Origin: Liolophura sinensis
Taxonomy: Eukaryota; Mollusca; Polyplacophora; Chitonida; Chitonidae
DNA: 64,000 nucleotides
Direction of reading: 5' to 3'
Assembly: GCF_032854445.1 (NCBI RefSeq)
Contig: NC_088295.1
Coordinates: 13,813,385 to 13,877,384, forward strand
Shown: positions 1 to 11,700 of the stretch, piece after piece
How positions within the stretch are numbered: the first letter of the stretch is position 1
Layout of the letters: every line of letters begins with the position of its first letter
Translations under genes and position numbers: made by a program
The notes under the pieces: generated by a model
Databases searched by the model: none
Told to the model about the DNA's origin: nothing
What the model saw: the letters and a program-made list of their open reading frames with translations, nothing else

Positions 1-449
1 TTAGCATTTACAACTGATGTCCTAGATAGTGAATATTTTGTTGTCCAGAAATGAGTTGATTGTTTATAATCACATTTATATATGCATATCTTTTATGTAT
101 ATTCTGATACATGTAGCTAATTTTTAACCCAATTGTCTTTTTACAATGCCATTGACATTTAAATTTGCCTTACGTTATAATGGAGCTACCTCCATATGGC
201 ACACTGACAGCTGGTCTGAGAATGGACATATTACTGTCCTCACAGAGATCTTTTTACCGTCTGTACATAAATGTTTTACACATTTTGTGTGACAGATTAA
301 AATGGAATAAATTATTTTATGGAAACGTGTCATTTTTTGGTTCAAATAATAGTTGTATGGGTGCATATATTTCAACAGGATCACATGTTACGTGCTTATT
401 CTGTTTGGTTGATCTTGGAGATGATTGATTCATGTTGGGCCGACTTTGT
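1..449. other. Intergenic, no gene recognised
   Basis: AT-rich sequence leading into the first minisatellite. Short open frames exist on both strands, but none has recognisable domains or splice signals. Confidence 0.5.
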
Positions 450-1170
450 ACTACCTGATACATGTATGCATCATGTATGAGGTGTATGATTTGGCTGTTA
501 CATACATGTATGCATTGTGTATGAGGCATATGATTTGGCTGTTACATACATGTATGCATTGTGTATGAGGCATATGGTTTGGCTGTTACACACATGTATG
601 CATTGTGTATGAGGTGTATGATTTGGCTGTTCCATACATGTATGCATTGTGTATGAGGCGTATGATTTGGCTGTTACATACATGTATGCATTGTGTATGA
701 GGCGTATGATTTGGCTGTTCCATACATGTATGCATTGTGTATGAGGCATATGGTTTGGCTGTTACCCACATGTATGCATTGTGTATGAGGTGTATGATTT
801 GGCTGTTACATACATGTATGCATTGTGTATGAGGCGTATGATTTGGCTGTTACATACATGTATGCACTGTGTATGAGGCGTATGGTTTGGCTGTTACCCA
901 CATGTATGCATTGTGTATGAGGTGTATGGTTTGGCTGTTACACACCTGTATGCATTGTGTATGAGGTGTATGATTTGGCTGTTACACACATGTATGCATT
1001 GTGTATGAGGTGTATGGTTTGGCTGTTACATACATGTATGCATTGTGTGGCGTATGGTTTTGCTGTTACACACATGTATGCATTGTGTATGAGGTGTATG
1101 ATTTGGCTGTCACATACATGTATGCATTGTGTATAAGGTGTATGGTTTGGTTGTTACATACATGTAACAT
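450..1170. repeat. 44-bp minisatellite, about 16 copies
   Basis: Head-to-tail units of about 44 bp built around ACATGTATGCATTGTGTATG and ending in a GATTTGGCTGTTA-type segment. Each well-kept unit contains the perfect 12-bp palindrome CATACATGTATG. Differences between units are mainly substitutions (GGCATATG, GGCGTATG, GGTGTATG variants), and one copy has lost TATGAG near 1048. Open frames here are by-products of the repeat. Confidence 0.93.
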
Positions 1171-1216
1171 GTAGACAACTGAATTACAATTCACTGGTAC
1201 ATCCACAAAAACTTAT

Positions 1217-1221
1217 ATATG

Positions 1222-1256
<35 letters not shown>
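1217..1256. repeat. (TA)n microsatellite
   Basis: An uninterrupted TA-dinucleotide run of roughly 36 bases just 3' of the 44-bp array. Confidence 0.9.
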
Positions 1257-1260
<4 letters not shown>

Positions 1261-1491
1261 CACATTTTTTTATATTTTTGTGATTGTGTTAATCATGTGG
1301 ATAAACTATTAGAGTTTTAGTCAGTGTTAAAGAAACCGTATATGATGTCATAGCTGGACATCTGTTTGACAGCAAACTAAATTTACTGTAGATTGCTACA
1401 TTGAATATACTGGTATAGCTTACTAGGCATAGTATGCGTGAAGTAGTTACATGTTCTTGATTATATATTGTTCAGTTAAGATATTCTGTAG

Positions 1492-2770
1492 CATATGCTG
1501 TGGACATATGTCTCTTATTTGTGCAGTGGACATGCCTCCTGTATGTGCAGTGGACATTTGTCTCCTGTATGTGCAGTGGACGTGTCTCCTATATGTATTG
1601 TGGACATGTCTTCTGTATGTGTTGTGGATGGCTTCTGTAAGTGCTGTGGACAGCTGTCTTCTGTATGCACTGTGGACATGTCTTCTTTATGTGTTGTGGA
1701 CATTTGTCTTCTTTATGTACGTTGGACATTTCTATCATGTGGACATGTCTTCTGTATGTGTTGTGGACATCTGCCTTCAGTATGCACTGTGGACATGTCT
1801 TCTGTATGCACTGTGGACATGCCCTATGTATGCACTGTGGACATGTCTTCTGTATGTGTTGTGGACATCTGTCTTCTGTATGCACTGTGGACATGTCTTC
1901 TGTATGCACTGTGGACATGTCTTCTGTATGTGTTGTGGACATCTGTTCTGTGTGCACTGTAGACATGTCTCCTGTGCGTACCATTGACACCTGTCGCCTG
2001 TATGTACTGTGGACATCTGTCTTCTGTATGTACTGTGAACATTAGCCTCCAGTGTGTAGTGGGCACACGTCCTGTATGTACTGTGGACATCTGTCTCGTG
2101 TAAGTACTGTTGACATCATTATCATGTGTGTGTTATGGACATCTGTTCCCTGTTTACTATGGACATCTGTATCATGTGTGTGTTATGGACATCTGTTCCC
2201 TGTTTACTGTGGACATCTGTATCATGTGTGTGTTATGGACATCTGTTCCCTGTTTACTGTGGACATCTGTATCATGTGTGTGTTATGGACATCTGTTCCC
2301 TGTTTACTGTGGACATCTGTATCATGTATGTGTTAAGGACATCTGTTCTCTGTTTACTATGGACATCTGTATCATGTTTGTGTTGTGGACATCTGTCCCT
2401 GTATGTACTGTGGACATCTGTATTATGTTTGTGTTGTGGACATCTGTTCTCTGTTTACTGTGGCATCTGTATTATGTTTGTGTTGTGGACATCTGTTCTC
2501 TGTTTACTGTGGACATCTGTATCATGTATGTGTTGTGGACATCTGTTCCTCTGTTTACTGTGGACATCTGTATCATGTATGTGTTAAGGACATCTGTTCT
2601 CTGTTTACTATGGACATCTGTATTATGTTTGTGTTGTGGACATCTGTTCCCTGTTTACTATGGACATCTGTGTCATGTTTGTGTTGTGGGACATCTGTCC
2701 CTGTATGCACTGTGGACATCTGTCCCCTGTATGTACTGTGGACATCTGTATCATGTATGTGTTGTGTATA
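1492..2770. repeat. 24-26 bp minisatellite maturing into a 50-bp higher-order repeat
   Basis: Every subunit carries the core TGTGGACAT followed by a CTGTNTTCTGTATG-type segment. From about 1492 to 2110 the subunits are 24-27 bp and irregular. From 2121 a strict 50-bp dimer appears (ATCATGTGTG at 2121, 2171, 2221 and 2271), alternating a GTTATGGACATCTGTTCCC half and a TTTACTGTGGACATCTGT half, and it decays towards 2770. Long cysteine-rich frames in several registers are repeat artefacts. Confidence 0.93.
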
Positions 2771-3725
2771 ATGTCTTGTATTGCAATATTCTCTAGGCGT
2801 ATCTTGTAATATTGAGAACATCTGTTCATGTACAAGTTACCAACATGTCTTGCATATTGTTAGTATGTACCTTACTGTAATGTCATCATGCCCCCTGTGT
2901 ATATTTTGTTAACTTTACACTTTCCTTACACTTTGTATGTGAATGTATGACTGCTGAACTGTCAAAGCAAACTCTTATCTGAGACATACTCTACTCTTTT
3001 ACGTTATGGTGCAAGAAAAGAAGATATTCTTTTAGAGTACATATAGTGTGGTCATTCTAACAATCCCTGGGCATTGAAATGATGATCATTGATTGTAAAA
3101 GCACTAACTTGAGAGTGTGTCATAGTTGTCCAAGAATAACGGAAATCTTATGTTATTGGCCTTTTTTTTTTTTAGTTAAAAAGAGGAATTACAAATTGTC
3201 ATCATTTATTTTCAAAGCATTTGTTTTTTGCTTTAATGTGCACAACATGATTCAGAAAGAAATATCACCAGCTTCCTGGTGTGTTATGTAACATACACAC
3301 CTGAAGAGATTCACGTGTAGACAACGTTATGTCAGGTAATTTTCTCTTCACCTTTTGTTTGCATACACAGATGTTCATAGATTAGCTGAGCAGAAGTGTT
3401 CTGATTTTAGTAAATATGTTCAAATCAAGTTGTATCTGATGTATAAAAAACTTTACTTTCAGAAAATCGATTATGAAAACACCAGATACATAAATCAAAT
3501 ATATCTTATTAATTTTGTTTGTTAATTTGGTTTTTATTATCAGAACATGCAGGGATACAGGTACATGTCCAGTCACTCTATAAGCTCTGTCTATGTGTAG
3601 ATGTTTTCCTTCTCCTTGGTAAATCACTTGTTAATTTTCTCCCCTACAATAAACTCCACTACTGAGATCATAATCTACAGTTAACTTCTGGGCATTGAAA
3701 CAATGATCACTGATCATAAAAGCAC
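2771..3725. other. Intergenic, no gene recognised
   Basis: Unique-looking AT-rich DNA with short poly-T runs. I see no exon, RNA gene or mobile-element end that I can support. Confidence 0.45.
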
Positions 3726-3745
3726 TATATATATATATATATATA
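3726..3745. repeat. (AT)n microsatellite
   Basis: Ten AT dinucleotides in a row. Confidence 0.85.
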
Positions 3746-3963
3746 CCGGTCAACACTAGCTGGAGATGTCGTTAGCTTTGAGGAATACATGACAGATAAG
3801 GAGTTAAGCTACAACTATAGCCAATCCAAAATTAAACTCAGATTAACAGTATAAATCCTGTCTTTGATTAATCTTTGTTGGATGGATGCATCTTGTCTGG
3901 AAAAAATTGTTGTTTTGTTTTACTTCGCTTTGTTCCCTAACCTTAAGGAATAAAACGATATTT

Positions 3964-3965
<2 letters not shown>

Positions 3966-4014
<49 letters not shown>
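3966..4014. repeat. Compound (TA)n(CA)n microsatellite
   Basis: A TA run of about 37 bases passes directly into a short CA run. Confidence 0.92.
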
Positions 4015-4169
4015 GTATGTGTGACTGCTGCGATGAAAATGTGCTTGTGGGATGGAGTATTGTGCTCATATTGTACTTATTGCCAAACAGTGCTGTGATG
4101 CAGGGAAAATAGTTTACAAAATAAAGTTCTTGTGAGTGAGACTGTTTTAAGTTATACCTGTGATTTACA

Positions 4170-4447
4170 CCATCGGGCCGGTCCTCCGTTGCCAGCTGTT
4201 AGCCTGATAGTGCCCCACAATGACACAGGAGCCTCAATATCAATGTGGTCGTGAAGAGTTCAAGTCCATCTAATAGTGGTATCCTCTTCAGGCATACGTA
4301 GGAATGTCTTCAAGCAGCCTGAGGATGGTCATGGGTTTCCCTAGGGTTCTACCTGGTTTCCTCACACTACAATAAAGGCCGCCATCTTACAAGTATGGTT
4401 TTCTTGAATACGGTGTTTTATTTCAAATAAATTTCTTTATTTATTTC
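4170..4447 (+). mobile_element. Diverged tRNA-headed SINE
   Basis: A decayed head contains a box-B-like AGTTCAAGTCC. It is followed by the family core (AGCCTGAGGATGGTCATGGG, then a CACTACAATAAAGGCCGCCAT segment degraded from the usual ACCATAATGCTGGCCGCCGT) and a T/A-rich tail. Compared with the consensus seen in other copies here, the tail is disordered. Old, inactive copy. Confidence 0.7.
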
Positions 4448-4450
4448 ATA

Positions 4451-4590
4451 GGGAGCCTCCGTGGCTCAGTTGGTTAGTGCGCTAGCGCAGCATAATGACC
4501 CAGGAGTCTCTCACCAATGGGGTCGCTGTGAGTTCAAGTCCAGCTCATGCTGGCTTCCTCTCCGGCCGTAACACACCAATCAATTAAATA
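4451..4590 (+). mobile_element. SINE with intact tRNA-like head, body deleted
   Basis: The head shows a good pol III box A (TGGCTCAGTTGG) and box B (AGTTCAAGTCC) about 60 bp apart, then GCTGGCTTCCTCTCCGGCCG. After that the sequence jumps straight to the element's 3' end (CACCAATCAATTAAATAA), so the central domain is missing. It abuts a copy of the same family in the opposite orientation. Confidence 0.85.
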
Positions 4591-4787
4591 ATTTATTTAC
4601 TTATTTGATTGGTGTTTTACGCCGTACTCAAGAATATTTCACTTATACGACGGCGGCCAGCATTATGGTGGGTGGAAACCGGGCAGAGCCCGGGGGCAGG
4701 TTGCTGACAGACCTTTCTGGATTGGTGAGAGACTCTGGGTCATTATGCTGCGCTAGTGCGCTAACCAACTGAGCCACGGAGGCTCCC
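4591..4787 (-). mobile_element. SINE, inverted partner of the preceding copy
   Basis: Read on the minus strand, it starts with the tRNA-like head (GGGAGCCTCCGTGGCTCAGT), runs through CCACCCACCATAATGCTGGC and the CGTATAAGTGAAATATTC core, and ends in CAAATAAGTAAATAAAT. Part of the head, including box B, is deleted. With 4451-4590 it forms a tail-to-tail inverted pair. Confidence 0.87.
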
Positions 4788-7700
4788 ATTTAATAAATAG
4801 GTAAACTATTGAGCTTATGAAAGTAGCTGGTGTATCCAATTTCCTCACTCTTGTTCAGCCTGGAGTACTTTTCATGATTTCAGTTATAGATGACCTGTAT
4901 GATAAGTGACAGAGTATTGCAAGGTTCACGCAAATTTTCGGTCAAATGCATGCTTCCACTTTCCGGCATTGTTGTCAAGGTGATAACATTTATATTAGAG
5001 TTACTGGCAAGCAAGTGTGGCCAAGAAAGGCATTCACTTCTTAGTCCATGGGCCCAAGGCCCAATATTTCACATATTTGTACACCCAGGATGGCCTTGCT
5101 ATTGCTAATCTCCTTGCTATTTTTAAGTTATTACATGTCTTTAGTTCATATTCATATACGATACTGTTGCTCTTGTAGATGGGGTAGCTTTGTATAGGTT
5201 ATACCCCCTTTAACAAACATACTTCTTGTTCAACGTACTAACTCACATATTGCCCACAGTTTGAACCCCAATCATCTCAGGAACATAGGGTTTACCTTTG
5301 AGAATACTTCCTTAAACTAATTCAAGCTAATCTTCTCAAATGACAGGTTTGCTGATGAATGATGGCATTTGATCTCTATCTGGGATGAGAGAGGAGTGAG
5401 CTACAGGGGTGAGAAGGATAGCATCAGTAGTTTTCTTTACAGTCAGAAAACGACAGAAGACATTTTAGGGCATTCTGTCGTGGATGTGTTAGCAATTAAC
5501 TGTTGACTTCAAGTCTAAATATCCAAATGGTAAATTCCAAATGGCACACAGTCTTTTCATGACCCCAAACACCAAAGGAAACTGCAAGACTTGTGATTTT
5601 TCCAGAGGGGCATTCACACTCTCGTTTATCCATCAGTGATTGCTATGGTGGTTTTATCAACGTCATAATTTTAGTTTGGTGTATTAATAGCATGGTGGCT
5701 TTAATTACCGGCACCGTGTGTGTTGGCATTCATTGGTTCTTTGCATGGTCAAGCTGTCTGGAGCAAGGAGGATATCCTGTTCTCATCTGAAAAACAAAGT
5801 AGTGATTCATTCAACTCGCTCTAAACATGACTTAGAATAAGAACATTCTTGTCAGAAGAGGTTTTCATTGTACGTTTTCACTAACTCCTACAGCGTGTTT
5901 CTGTCCCTCGCTTGCACTACTTCTGGAGGAATAAATGAATGAAATAATTTGCTTTTAGGGTCTTTACAGTTAATGCATTTATGGCTCTACACAAGTATTT
6001 CTGTGCTTTTAATGCAGTAATTTAGCCGTCTACATCTGTCAAGTTTCAAAAAAAAGTTTGTGACGTCACTGTTCACAATATGGCCAGAAAAGACCTCTCA
6101 AGTATCCAGTGTTTTAAAGGCAATTTACTCGGTTGTAAAAATTTGAAAAAAAAAAGTATTTCGTCTGACATTCACTTCATAACAGTGTTTTTTGTTCATT
6201 TCCTTCTTTTTTTCGTTTTGCCTAATTTCAAAGTAGACATTTACGCTCTGCAAAGAGTATTACGGAATAATTTAGTCCTTGATCTTAGTGTTTGGAGGAA
6301 CTTCAGTTACAGGTATTCTTGATGGAAAGTCAAAAAATTTGATCCAAGGTTTGCTCTGAAATTGTATTCTCAGACTTGTAGATCACAGATAAGAAAATGA
6401 CACGAACGCTTACTTACCTGAGCTAATCTACCCCAAACCATCGTAATAATGGGCGTAATACACAAGTACATAGCTGGACACACAAACTGTGATAAACTGT
6501 TATCAACCCAACTGAAAACCATGCAAATCTTACAGGTCAACTGAATATTCAGCTAGTAGCGTACATGAAATGTAGACAAAATGTGGACTGCTTAATTTTC
6601 TTTGCTTCATAAACAATACAAACCACCCTTTTAAATTAGTGTTATTATATAATTAACTGAGAGTCCACGATATACTGACGTGAGAAGGTTATCACGTCTA
6701 ATTTACTTCTGCTGACCCAAAGAACATGTTGATACCGATTTTGGCCACCTCAGGTGGTGCCAGGCACCATGTCTGGCTAGTAGAACATTTGCTGAGTTAC
6801 CATTGCAATGTATTGATGCCATGTGGCCTTCATTGTTTTTAATAACGAGTCAATAACATACGATAAAAAAGGTACCAAGGCCTACTTCTAAATTTCCAGT
6901 CTGATGAAATTAATAAATGAATGAAGCCAGTCACTTTTATATGTGGTGGCCGAGAAGGGTCAGCACTTTATGAAGCGCCAGTTGTATAAAATACAAAGGC
7001 GGTATGCGGCCATCTCCCAAACTCTCCATTGCTGCATCTCTCCGTCGTGTCTTGGCATCGCAGTGCTGTATCATTGTCATGTTTTCATATCATCGGGATA
7101 GGCCGCCTTGAGCCGGCCAATAACATGTGTGTGGTATCGAGAGTCCACAGGCCTGTTATAGCTTTGTTTGTTTACAATATTCAGGTAAATGATTTGCAGA
7201 CAACAGCTATAATACAGCATTCAAAACCTTGAAATTATTTTTGGCCTACATTTCGAATTGTGCACGCGTAATACAATAAATCAAGCCTCTTTAATGTTCG
7301 CCATTGTGGTTTAGTTTTGGTGTCAACAACTTTTCTTAGTTTCCACAACAGGCGATCACAAGTATCAGTTTTCTAAAACACTAAATGTTGTACGTGAGCG
7401 AAAACGCATAAAATTCACATAAGCCTTGTTGCTCCTCAGCGCTGAACTTCAGTCTCGGAAGATCAGCGAACGTATCCTTGTGGGCTGGAGGCAAATAGTT
7501 TAAACAGCGATTCTGTACTAGAGATACGGGATCGATGAATTGGTCGAGTGGTGTTTAACGTCATGTGCAGGAGCAAACCAAAATCAGGATTAAAACCACG
7601 GACTTTCGTCAGGTTAGTTACAAACCGTTTGACTTCATGCCCCAGCCTACACAACAAGACATGGATTTGTACACAGGAACCTCACTGGTCGCGTCGTGAT

Positions 7701-8265
7701 GATCATCCGAGCCATGTAGTCTCGTTGTGTTTGAACCACGGGGCCATGAATAAAAGACTGTCATTTTCTGGATTTACTTCGAGTATGTTTCAATGGTAGA
7801 TCTATGTTTGATCTTAGATCTACCTTGTTGTTTATTGTAGTAGTGTCAGAGGTGAACATAAATAAGTCCCACGTCTCCGTGAAGTACTCATGCATCGATC
7901 TATAAGTACTTATAGTTCATCAACTCTGTACAGTTTACGTCCATAGACCAGCTGTCTTTCGAATCAGCCGTTTTGAAGCAAACGGAAATTTAAGAAAGAT
8001 GTATTTATACGTCTAACGTTTTTCTCAAGTGTTAGAGATTCCAGTGTTTCAGTTGTGTAACAGATATATGCCTATTATAAGTGAGAGTTGCAAAACTTAC
8101 GGTACGGTGTAAAGGTTACAAACATGGAGACGTACTGAGTTCATAACCGGCTGATATAGTTACAGCCGATCGCACTATATTTTCATAGAGCTACATACAA
8201 ATGGACCCAATTAATGTCCATTAAGTATTTTATTGCAAACTTTTATATTTTATGGGCCGTGCATA
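4788..8265. other. Intergenic, no gene recognised
   Basis: About 3.5 kb of unique-looking AT-rich sequence. Short open frames (for example 7548-7799 +, 6080-6322 +) have no family signature, credible splice sites or repetition elsewhere in the window. Confidence 0.45.
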
Positions 8266-8271
8266 TTTATT
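8266..8271 (-). terminator. Candidate polyadenylation signal AATAAA
   Basis: AATAAA on the minus strand, about 100 nt downstream of the stop codon at 8368-8370. The distance suits the small secreted-protein gene above it. Confidence 0.4.
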
Positions 8272-8367
8272 ACGAGTAGTATACTTAATGCTGGCGAACA
8301 GTGAAGAGTGAAGAAAACAATTGTCTTTGTGAGCATTTTTTATGAGCATATATAAGTTTAGATAGGA

Positions 8368-8650
8368 TTACCACTTTTTGCACACAGCCACGGTAAAAAC
8401 ACCTTTGCAACCATCTTCTACAAGCAATTTTTTGCCGTCATTTCCTATCTTGAATCGATTTTCGCAGCTGTAATCACAAAGGCTTTCCACCAGCCCAACA
8501 GAACATATGGTGGCTTGAAAGTCACAGATGGATGTAGTTTCTTTCCTTTCTCCGCAGTTAATCCAACGCCTGTGCTAACGGCTTCTTTCTTATCAGAACT
8601 GTCTTCTCCACATATTGCCTCATAGATGATCAACATTCCAGTGCATGGAA
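8368..8650 (-). CDS. Small secreted cysteine-rich protein, exon 2 (apparent frameshift)
   Basis: A good acceptor (TTTATTTTGTTTGTAG) precedes 8650. The first part reads PCTGMLIIYEAICGED and continues to about 8540. A second frame then takes over and runs to TAA at 8368-8370, reading CDFQATICSVGLVESLC, CENRFKIGNDGKK and EDGCKGVFTVAVCKKW, with seven cysteines from the NCGE segment onwards. The ending loosely resembles invertebrate extracellular modules that finish in a GCRGxFxVxxC-like motif (DUF3011-like); that family call is weak. The frame change needs one inserted or two deleted bases, so this is a pseudogene, an allele, an assembly error, or an exon structure I have not resolved. Acceptor phase fits exon 1 at 10628-10712. 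Confidence 0.45.
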
Positions 8651-10261
8651 CTACAAACAAAATAAACATTGTTTTTATCGTCATATTTAAAAGGTGGACA
8701 CAAATCCAAGATCATAACTGCACGTGTTCACGTATAGACATTTCCTTCATTCATTTACCATGCATATATTGACCTATATTTAAGATCTTTTGCCATGCTG
8801 TCAACCTAGCTGCACCCACAGCTACACAATGTCTCACAGTCGTCCTTAATTTGCATAACGTGCACGCGCCTTTTTGTAAATAAAATATCGTGTGTTGGCC
8901 TATCAAACCGAGACTATAGAAAACAGAATGCGCTAATTTAACATTAAAATTACCGGTACGCAGTTTTCAACTTTGACACGTCTACTCAAAATCTCGACAT
9001 TTTAACTTGAGGTCTTACTGAAATTGGTTAGTATATTTTGCACCCGTGTGCGGTTTGGCCAAAGCATCTACACAAAATGAACCTGTAACGTGGGCAACTA
9101 ACTGTGTACGTTTTCACCCTTTTGCTCTGCAGAGATTATCATAGCTGTGTGTCTGAGTTTGAGCTCGGCCTATCGTATCAGCCGAGCTTGAAGAGCATTC
9201 ATTTACAATATCATGTTCGAGCGGCGGCGTAGCCACTGATCCTGACTGGCTGTAGCTACGGTGACTTCACCTGAAATTTTCAAAACGATCAAAGAACATT
9301 CATCATTACGCACCAGTAGAAATTAATGATGAAACTACTTACTGTCGTGAGTGTGTGAGCGCAATTTGTTTTTTGTACTGTTTGACATCCAGTAGATGTT
9401 AAGACAAAATTCTCCGGAAACGGCAAATTTCGGATTCCTGTGACTGTATGGGATTGATCAACATGTGAACATTTACCTACGCGACCTTGTGTTTACGTTG
9501 CTTTGGAATCAAATTTAAGGTTTTTCACTAAGAAGCTCAGTCATATTATTACTAAGCTTTAAGTTAATTTTGGCAGCCGGGATCAAAGTTTGGGCAGTTT
9601 TGATCTTGAAAGTTACATAATTGTCCCCAGACTGTGGAGAACATGCTTGTCGTTTCCTTGTGTGCTTATATGTTATAAATTATTATATTGTTTCTGTGGA
9701 TCATGGTAGGTTATATTAATGGTATGGGCATGGACGTTCATTCCAAGGATAACGCTTAGACGACGGATTGTTTTAGGGCTATATAAGGAGGATAGCAGGA
9801 ATGAGCGGTGTTATACTTCATGTCGCACATAACATGTTTACTTTTACGGCGGAAATAAACTGTTTTTTTTTTCAGGGTTGGGAGGAGCGATGGATTGTGC
9901 TTGGGACTACATAAAGGATACATGAAACACTTGGTTTTTATTTTGTAACATGCAGTTGAGCCTGTGTCCTAACATAAAAGCTTAAAATTCCCAGTATTTT
10001 CGTGCAGTACGTCATTTCCGAACATTTCCCGCAATTGACGGAAAATATGCATAAAAAAGATGTGTTATTAAGAATTATGCCTAAACAACGAAAAAATATC
10101 ATGGCATAACTTTCTTCATTTGCGTTAAAACCATCATCTTCTTTTTGAGTTCATTTTCCTGTGTCCCTTTAGTCAATTATAGCTAAAGGTAATAGGTAGC
10201 ACAGTGTGTGTAAGACAGCTAGGTAAGTCAAACTTCTTTAAGGGATCAATAGACAAGTTAA

Positions 10262-10400
10262 TACAGGTCTACCGGCAACCTGTGGATGGTCGTGGGTTTC
10301 CCGCGTGCTCTAGTTTCCTCACCATAATGTTGGCCGTCGCGGTGAAATAAATGAAAGTGAAATATTCGGCGTAAAACTCAAATCAAATAAATAAATTTAA
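10262..10400 (+). mobile_element. 5'-truncated SINE
   Basis: Core ACCTGTGGATGGTCGTGGGT, then CTCACCATAATGTTGGCCGT, GTGAAATATTC and a CAAATAAATAAAT tail. The tRNA head is absent. It lies about 160 bp from the signal-peptide exon on the opposite strand. Confidence 0.82.
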
Positions 10401-10627
10401 TACCTGGTTTATACCCTAATATACAGTTGTATGAAGAACTGGTCCCATACAAAGTATACCAGTAGCGCTATTTGGCATACTTGTCAATATAAACCTCCTT
10501 CAGGCTCGAGCAAACGTGCCAAAAAGTTCAGCTGACTCGGTACTCAGAAGAAATGATTAGGTTTAGGATATATCTAAGGACAAGAAGGTGTAAGTACGAG
10601 GTACAGATTTTCAAAATATTGACATAC

Positions 10628-10712
10628 TTCTGTATTTCAATTTCGATGGCTTGGCATCTAAGACCAGAATGCCACCGGCCATCACCATTAGCGAGAGCAG
10701 GAAATACTTCAT
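10628..10712 (-). CDS. Small secreted cysteine-rich protein, exon 1 (signal peptide)
   Basis: The ATG at 10712 opens a textbook signal peptide, MKYFLLSLMVMAGGILVLDA, followed by KPSKLKYR and a strong donor (GTATGT) in phase 1. Nine bases upstream of the ATG is an acceptor (TTCTTACAG, exon from 10721), so a 5'-UTR intron probably exists. Phase 1 matches the acceptor at 8650, giving an intron of about 2 kb. Linking the two exons is inference from strand, phase and secretory character. Confidence 0.45.
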
Positions 10713-10721
10713 GTTGTCAAT

Positions 10722-11159
10722 CTGTAAGAATATAAACAAAGAACAGAATCAGAATATCTACAAGAGCATGTTTTCAGTTTTATGTGCCAGATTTGAGGAG
10801 ATGCGTGTCGTGTTCACGGGGTTTAAATATCCGTCCGTGAAACATGTAGATGATGATATAGATACAAATTTTCCAAGGTCTGTGCTTGATTATAGGAGGA
10901 AACTGGCATAAGGAAAGGTAAAGTTTTGAAATGATATGCACTAGGATGTGTATCAAACAGAGTAACGCCACAGTTGTACGTGTATTAAGACTAATGGTAG
11001 TTCAGTGGCGGATTATTTTGCATGGTGTGGCGATAATTTATCATCTTATGCATGCTTTGAAGTAGAACTTTACAGATTTGGTAGAAAGCCTACCAAAGAG
11101 CTCGCCAGTAGGAGAAATATTAATGCAAAACTTCAGCTTTATACATGAAATACTGCAGT
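10722..11159. other. No gene recognised beyond the putative 5'-UTR intron
   Basis: Sequence upstream of the small secreted-protein gene. It should include that gene's first non-coding exon and promoter, but I cannot place them. Confidence 0.3.
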
Positions 11160-11700
11160 GGGGAATTTGGTAATTTACGGTACCGGTAATCAATATGCAC
11201 ACAGATCATCAGCGATTGAATATCCCCCTCGTGTCCACTATACACCATATTCATGTAAAACTTCAGGTCAGTACAGCAGTGTCTCAAAAAACAGTGCCAG
11301 CCCTGACATCTTGTTTGATTCCATTACACAGTACACCAAGTCGTGAATTTTGTAACTTACGGCATTTAATATGCACACAGCAAATCACGATGACTACCCC
11401 CCCCCCCCCCCCCCCCCACCTTTCCAACTTGTGTGATTGTGCTTTAAGTATGTGGAAAACCTGAGCTCAATATATGCAGCACTTTTGAAGATACCAACCC
11501 TAACACTTTGTTTAACATTGACGCATATACAATAAAATGAACTCAGGAATTTTGTAATTTACAGTATTTAATATGAACATATCAAAACACCGATAAAACC
11601 TTTCACTCGCGTGATTGGGCTCTATATGTATGCAAAACCTGAGGACAACACATGCATTAGTTTTTAAGAAACTACCGCTAACATTTTGTTCAACATTGCT
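11160..11700. repeat. Three diverged tandem copies of a ~190-bp unit, with a poly-C tract
   Basis: Landmarks GAATTTTGTAACTTACGGCA, TTTAATATGCACACAG, a segment ending in AAAACCTGAG or AAAACTTCAG, and AACACTTTGTTTAACATTG recur in order starting near 11160, 11345 and 11549. The middle copy contains an uninterrupted run of 21 C (11397-11417). Divergence is high, so the duplication is old. Confidence 0.65.

Noticed and set aside
498-771. Minus-strand frames with HTQCIHVCNSQ repeats
   Set aside because: Translation of the 44-bp minisatellite; the period is not a multiple of three and the frames break accordingly.
1451-2796. Long cysteine-rich open frames in the 24/50-bp array on both strands
   Set aside because: They occur in several overlapping frames, have no signal peptide or splice context, and follow directly from the repeat unit.
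8368-8470. Resemblance of GLVESLCDYSC to an insulin A-chain start
   Set aside because: The first of the paired cysteines is missing and the downstream cysteine spacing does not fit, so the match is probably coincidental.
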